From NCBI GenBank assembly GCA_013396755.1, contig VWZF01004016.1:124598-188597 (forward strand): DNA of 64,000 nucleotides, read 5' to 3'. Below, one piece after another: positions 59,108 through 64,000 of this stretch (its first letter is position 1; every line of letters starts with the position of its first letter). The position numbers were made by a program, and so were the translations under genes. The DNA comes from Sclerurus mexicanus. Lineage: Eukaryota; Chordata; Aves; Passeriformes; Furnariidae. Under the pieces are notes generated by a model. The model did not search any database and was not told the DNA's origin. It saw only the letters and a list, made by a program, of their open reading frames with translations.

Positions 59108-59238
59108 TTCAGCCTTGGACAGTTTAGACCAAGTGCTGTGAGAGAAGCATCTGTAAGGTTGCTACAGCCTGAAACACAGAGTGACTGGAGTCTGTGGCAT
59201 CCTCTACAGATTTTTACAATGCCTTCATCTGAAATTTG
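59108..59238 (-). CDS. FBXL2: FBXL2 exon, residues ~220-263
   Basis: 131 nt. It encodes QISDEGIVKICRGCHRL, QSLCVSGCSNLTDASL and TALGLNCPRL, plus two bases of Lys. Two leucine-rich repeats are visible (CVSGCSNLTDASL and the following one). The donor is AA|GTGAGT. The acceptor is GTTGCAG with little pyrimidine upstream (CTTCTGTGTTGCAG). Confidence 0.95.
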
Positions 59239-62200
59239 CTGCAACACAGAAGAAGGTTGAAGTCACTTCCTTATCAAGTGATCATGGAAGAACAAAAATC
59301 AAGATATATTGCTGAACTGCTATTGTCATGCTGTATGTAACCAAAGCAACGCAGATTTTCAACCAAAAAATGCCATCATGAACCCACATACAATAATAAT
59401 CCTGAAGATAAGCAACACACACAATTCCTACTTATCTGTGTATTTTTCCAAGACCTCAGGTCCTACTCAAAGGCAGTCTGAAGCACAGAGGGAGAGTTGT
59501 TTGTTGCTGTCTTCCTCTTTCACTTTGCTTTTGGTTTATAATTTTTCACATCTCTTTTTTTTTAATGGTGTTTGCTTCTTATGTGTTTGTGGAGTTCAGG
59601 TCTTTTGTTCCAGTGACTGTGTAAATTCAGGAACAGTGCAAAAGAGAGCTTAAAGCCTGACAGCAGAAGAGATAACTACCTATTTTGTACTGGAGCAGTA
59701 GGACCCAAGGGAAAAAATCCTTCCCCTTCAGATAATTTTTGAAGCAAGAGTTACAGGTAAACAATTACATATAATCCATTCTTTATAGATTTGTCCTACT
59801 CTATGCAGTTGTCTTTAGATGAAAGATTTAACTCAAACGAGGATTTTTTCATTTCTCAAACTTGTTTTGTACAAGGTCTTCTGAAAAGAGTAACCCTAAA
59901 TTTGGAATATGAATCAAAAAGTTTTCTCTCTGAAACAGGGACTGTAAGAAATGACCCCATCGGAGGTGCACACAAAACAGCACCAGGAACTAGATTACTG
60001 GGGGAGGGTGGGGTGCAAATATTATTTTGTTTAAAAGTCTTCTCTTCTGGAAGAAGTTTACTCTCCCACTCCTAATGCCACGAATTTAATTTTTGTGCTG
60101 TACAACTAATCCTTCACAGAGAAACAGGTTGTTTTATTTCCCATCTTAATATTGCTCTTACAGTAATTACAAAGACCCGTAGTGTATATTTAATAGAAAA
60201 TACACATTCTTTGTATAAGCCACTCATAAAAGTTTGTTCATACAAGTGTAGCCTATTTCTGAGGCTATTACCACAAACATTACCTTTCACAGATGAAAAT
60301 GGGATGAGAAACAGTGGTAGCTCAGCACAAAGGGAGATTACCTGATGCCCCCTCCCCGCAACCCAGCACTTTTAGTATCAGAACTTTAGATTTGCAACTT
60401 GTTTTGTCAAAATCAAATTATTATAGACGGAAAACTAGAAGTCCCATCTTCTTTTTGTGGCCCCAGAAAGATTTGCATCACCTACAGACAAGAAGATAAG
60501 TTTCCAGGTTTTGTTGGATTTTGGTTTGTTTGGCTTTTTTTAAAATAAAACTCCAACATTGATCAGGTATTTCTGATTTTGACTCTCCAAAAAGGTGTTA
60601 TTTTCTGGAGCTGTTGCATTTCCTTTGAGACATACTCATGTCACTATTATTGGGCAAAGGAACCGTTCTGGAGGTAAAGGGCTATGTACATTTTATGCTG
60701 CTGTTGGAGAGGTACAAGGCCCTCAAGCTACACATGAAAGTTTCCCACCCTGAAATTGCTTGTGATTTCAACTGTCATCACTCTCAGGAAAGAAAAGTGC
60801 TCAGGAAGTCGCCAGTTTCTAAAATCTTTCTCTCCAGATGGTACCTTTCAGAAGGGCACTTTCCAGAGCTATCAGTTCATTGACAGCTGCCGGTGCTGGC
60901 CTGGCGTTTTACGAGGTCCACAAAACACATTAGAACTCCAGAGTGGATCATATAAAGCACAAGGAGACCTGCTGTGTAACAACCAGTGCTAACTCTGGTC
61001 ATGAGGAGTCTGGCTTCTCCTGGAAAAGTGCTTCTAAGCCATAGCGAGCAGGACACATCCCCAGTGAAATAAAGCTTGGAGGCACATGTAACTAGGTAGG
61101 ACTATCAACTCAGTTCAAAGGAGAGGCTTTTGTACTTGTACTACATGACAAAAGACATCCTGGCCAAGGAAAAGCTGGTACACTTCCATGTCAGTGTCCC
61201 TCTTCAGCAGGAGAGATAGTAACTGATCCTCACCAGACCTCCTGAGAGCCTTGCACAAAAAGAAGCAGAAAAGGCTGGCCTTGATGTATCTTACTAGTTT
61301 CAGGTGAAACACAACAGAAGAAGAACTTTGGAGGAGGAGGACAGCAAAAGGAAGAGTGAAAGGAGAGCAATTACCTACTGACTTTATTTATGTGTGGTTC
61401 TGACCAAAGGAAGGAACTTCCTTTCATTCCTGTTATGTTTAGGTGCCCAACTTCAGTGGGCACCTACATTCACACTGAAAAAATCTTAACAATTCCCTTT
61501 TGTTAAATACCTGGTGCATGGATTCTCAAGGTTTTTATTCCTATTGCTCTTAATCTCTGCAATTTTTTAATGTAACTTTTAAGAACCCCCAACACTCAAC
61601 AACATTCAACGCTGTAAACAAATCTCTTAGGTCAAAAAATTTTCATCCAATCTTAACACAAGATGTTCCTGTGCCACATTCATTCAGGAATAATCCATAA
61701 AATAGATTTGAAAGTTTTAGCAGATTTTTATGATGCCTTCTCGCAATAAAGCTAGAAAACTTTCCCAAACAAACAAAACTCTAACTTCATTATTCAAATT
61801 CGCATGACTGAAACACTGAAATTCTAATTTATTTCAGTATTTTGTAAGGGTTATTTGCAGGCAAGGAATGACTTAAATATTTTTTAAATCTAAAAGAAAG
61901 TATTTTTCATTCCTTGCAAGTCATATCAGAAACAACAAGAAAGCAAATATAAACCAGAGCGAATCTGTGTTCTCTAAGCAGCATTAAAAGTCCGTGACTG
62001 ATTCCCAGTCATTTCACTACAAAGGAAGGTGTTCTTCCATGAATATTGAAAGAGCATGCCTTTCTGCTACTCAGATGATTCTAAATCATCTTCAGTTAGG
62101 ATGCCATTGCATTTTACTCTCAATTACGTAGCCCAGAACAAGACTTCTGCTCAATTAGAAACCTCAGAATTATGAATAGACCAAAATGTCGCACAGTTCA

Positions 62201-62450
62201 TGATAATTGAATGGCTGCAGTTAATTCTTACTCTAGAGCTTGCCATGGTTAACAGATGTAATGAGGGGCAAAAATATAACCCTATCCTCCAAGTCCACAC
62301 TCAGCTGTAGAAACAGCCAGCTCATTTAGGACCTCTATTCCAGAAATGTACTATTTGACTTACTTAAGTTTGTAGCAGATTGATTCACTAGTATTCAAAA
62401 ATGGTTTCTGATTCTTAGAGAATGTATCTTCTGAAGCGTCAAATACTTAC
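59239..62450 (-). other. FBXL2 intron (3.2 kb)
   Basis: AT-rich; no conserved exon or repeat recognised. The open frames 59309-59653 and 59791-60075 (+) are not conserved. Confidence 0.7.
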
Positions 62451-62525
62451 TGTACAGGATTGCAAATTCAGGATTACAAGTTCATGACAGTGATTTTGAA
62501 TGTGTTTCAGTGCTTCATCTTCTAA
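62451..62525 (-). CDS. FBXL2: FBXL2 exon, residues ~195-219
   Basis: 75 nt (25 codons), phase 0 at both ends. It encodes LEDEALKHIQNHCHELV followed by ILNLQSCT. The acceptor TACTAAATACAG contains a good branch-point-like TACTAAA close to the exon. The donor is ACA|GTAAGT. It is one complete LRR. Confidence 0.95.
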
Positions 62526-62720
62526 CTGTATTTAGTAATTAAATTGGACATAGGAAAAGAAACAAGAAATTAAAAGCACAGCAAAGCAGCACAAAGAATG
62601 TACACATCTTGAAGTATTGAACAAAATACTGTAACAAACCCAGTATTTTTTAATTCATGAAGGTTTCAAAGACCCAAAATAAAATTTTATTCCTAAAGGA
62701 TCACCCAAACAATTATGTAC

Positions 62721-62847
62721 CTGTGTGCAACCTCTAAGAAATAGAGCTTTTAGTCCACTACACCCTTTCACCAGTGCTTCAATACCATCCTTCGTAATCT
62801 GATCACACCAGGAAAGATTCAAATGTTCCAGATTTCTGCAACCCTCA
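62721..62847 (-). CDS. FBXL2: FBXL2 exon, residues ~152-194
   Basis: 127 nt. The first T completes Ser (AG|T). It then encodes EGCRNLEHLNLSWCDQITK, DGIEALVKGCSG and LKALFLRGCTQ. The donor is CAG|GTACAT. SWCDQITKDGIEALV is a signature stretch of FBXL2/FBXL20. The neighbouring exons (NHCHELV, CTIL end) and synteny decide for FBXL2. Confidence 0.95.
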
Positions 62848-63154
62848 CTGGGAGAATTAAAAAAATACATACAGTTAAATCCAGCCTTCAAATAGTCATA
62901 ACAGTGGGAAACTCAAATTAAACACACTGTTAGAAATTAATGACAGCCAATGGACTGTGCCAGGCCTCCACAGAAAAGGCATGAGAAGAGACCACACACA
63001 AACACCATAGTCGACACCCAAGAAGTCCTAGATATCAAGTACAGTCAGTGCTGATTCACATATTACGGTTCAGCACCAAATTTTTAAACTTTATTAAATG
63101 CTGAACAGCTCTTTAAGCACTTTTGTTTAACACAAATCACTGAAAACTTCTTAC
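62848..63154 (-). other. FBXL2 short intron
   Basis: 307-base intron. Nothing recognisable inside. Confidence 0.75.
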
Positions 63155-63250
63155 CTCAAGCCTTTCAAAGAGCTGTTTGTGATGGCTACGCAAGATGTCA
63201 GATCCAGGTGTTTCAGCTTGGAGCAGAATCTGCTAAGACTGTAGCACGTG
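63155..63250 (-). CDS. FBXL2: FBXL2 exon, residues ~120-152
   Basis: 96 nt, encoding TCYSLSRFCSKLKHLDL followed by TSCVAITNSSLKGL. It completes Ser from the previous exon and ends with AG of Ser. The acceptor is CTGTTTTGCAG and the donor is AG|GTAAGA. Two partial LRRs. The mammalian CVSITNSSLKGIS reads CVAITNSSLKGLS here. Confidence 0.95.
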
Positions 63251-63336
63251 CTGCAAAACAGCAGACACACTAAAAATACCTTCAGCTACTTCTTTTTTCA
63301 AATTTTCCCATCAATCAAAAAACCTCTTGGACTTAC

Positions 63337-63405
63337 CTGTCAGTGATTTTTGTGCAGCCGTTTAGATTTAAGTGTTCGATGTTCCTGCAGTTCTGTGCAA
63401 AGGTC
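63337..63405 (-). CDS. FBXL2: FBXL2 exon, residues ~97-120 (most 5' exon in window)
   Basis: 69 nt, encoding TFAQNCRNIEHLNLNG then CTKITD, entering on the last base of a Lys/Arg codon and leaving with AG of Ser. It is separated from the next exon by only 86 bases. The acceptor is CTGTTTTAG and the donor is AG|GTAAGT. The preceding exon (the GDSSL region in mammals) and the F-box are outside the window. Confidence 0.95.
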
Positions 63406-64000
63406 CTAAAACAGCAACAAATCAATCAATACAGTGTCACAATGGTAATGCACACCCTAGAGCACACTCTGCTCGTACCTCCCTCTACCCCGGTCACAAA
63501 GCTTCACCTTGAAGTCACAGAGCAATTACAAAGCATTCCTCAAACACATCTGTATAAGTGGTTGGTTTTTCCTTTTCCTGCTGCAAGTTTCTGTCTAAGG
63601 TAAGTGCTGCTTCTCTCTCCAACACCACCGGAGCAAGGTGGTTATTTCTGTCATACATAAGCCAGAACTACTTTCCTTCAAATGTCATAACAAAAAACAC
63701 AAAGGGCAGAATCAGAAGGATTTAAATATCACATCAGTTAAACATTAAGCTTCTGGGGAGAGTTTTTGTACATCCCATTACTGAAGCCTTCGTATGTCTT
63801 ACGGGGGAGCTTGTTCCCATAATAAATGAAAAGGGACGTACCCGGTGCGATATAAAAGTGGGACCCAAGAGTCTACTGGACTACCAGTGGAAAGCCCTGG
63901 GGGCTGCAAATTGCTTATTTATTATTTTAAAAATTAAAATGCATCAGTGTACACTACTGGGTATGAGCTTTAAAGGATGATTGGAGCTATTATACTGCCG
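63406..64000 (-). other. FBXL2 intron, 3' part (truncated by window edge)
   Basis: No further FBXL2 exon recognisable up to the window end. An open frame at 63343-63603 (+) overlaps the exon antisense and is a shadow. Confidence 0.7.

Larger units (their letters stand above)
46190..64000 (-). other. FBXL2: FBXL2 gene, 3' two-thirds (F-box/LRR protein)
   Basis: FBXL2 is the substrate-recognition subunit of an SCF (SKP1-CUL1-F-box) E3 ubiquitin ligase. It is anchored to membranes through a C-terminal geranylgeranyl group. Reported vertebrate substrates include the PI3K regulatory subunit p85-beta and D-type cyclins. Ten coding exons are visible, giving 327 residues of about 423, all in frame with GT-AG boundaries. 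The F-box and first LRR exons lie beyond the right edge. The protein consists of tandem cysteine-type leucine-rich repeats and ends in CTIL. Residue numbers below assume the human length of 423. Confidence 0.93.

Noticed and set aside
62721..63405. Possibility that the minus-strand gene is the paralogue FBXL20.
   Set aside because: The C-terminal CaaX (CTIL), the PPPSVGGSGQRLCRCC tail and the neighbourhood with UBP1/CLASP2 fit FBXL2.
1..64000. Search for tRNA, rRNA, microRNA hairpins, CRISPR or bacterial/phage systems.
   Set aside because: None was recognised by eye. The window is vertebrate intron/exon sequence throughout; small ncRNAs could still be missed without computation.

Overview
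The window is nuclear DNA from a vertebrate, most likely a bird. It is AT-rich, and its coding information lies in short GT-AG exons separated by introns of 0.1-8.5 kb. The exons match the conserved vertebrate neighbours CLASP2, UBP1 and FBXL2. 'Bird' is inferred from compact introns, few obvious repeats and close similarity to the mammalian proteins. A crocodilian or turtle is not strictly excluded. One ambiguous base (N, 15182) suggests a draft short-read assembly. No operons, CRISPR arrays, phage, tRNA or rRNA genes were seen. Most open frames of 60-150 codons in this window are chance frames in introns.

Layout. (1) 1-~3475: the last two coding exons and 3' UTR of CLASP2 (+), a microtubule plus-end regulator. 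(2) ~3476-11769: an intergenic stretch with no recognisable conserved gene. (3) 11770-~45970: UBP1 (+), the CP2/grainyhead-family transcription factor LBP-1. There are 16 canonical coding exons from the CpG-island exon at ~15.2 kb to the stop at 44127. An additional upstream first-exon candidate at 11.8 kb would replace the usual N-terminus with one resembling the paralogue TFCP2L1. (4) ~46190-64000: the 3' part of FBXL2 (-), a geranylgeranylated F-box/leucine-rich-repeat subunit of SCF ubiquitin ligases. Ten coding exons and a 3' UTR are visible. The F-box and first exons lie beyond the right edge.

UBP1 and FBXL2 converge tail to tail, with predicted poly(A) sites only about 0.2 kb apart. 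The genes are not known to work together; this is shared conserved synteny.

The observation most worth following is the upstream UBP1 exon at 11770-11886. It has a start codon, 25 residues strongly resembling the TFCP2L1 N-terminus, and a consensus donor in exactly the phase needed to join UBP1 exon 2. Also notable are the assembly defect that hides the canonical UBP1 start codon, the conserved 36-residue cassette exon, a NAGNAG acceptor, and a GC-rich, repeat-flanked patch inside an FBXL2 intron. I found no evidence for a wholly new gene system.
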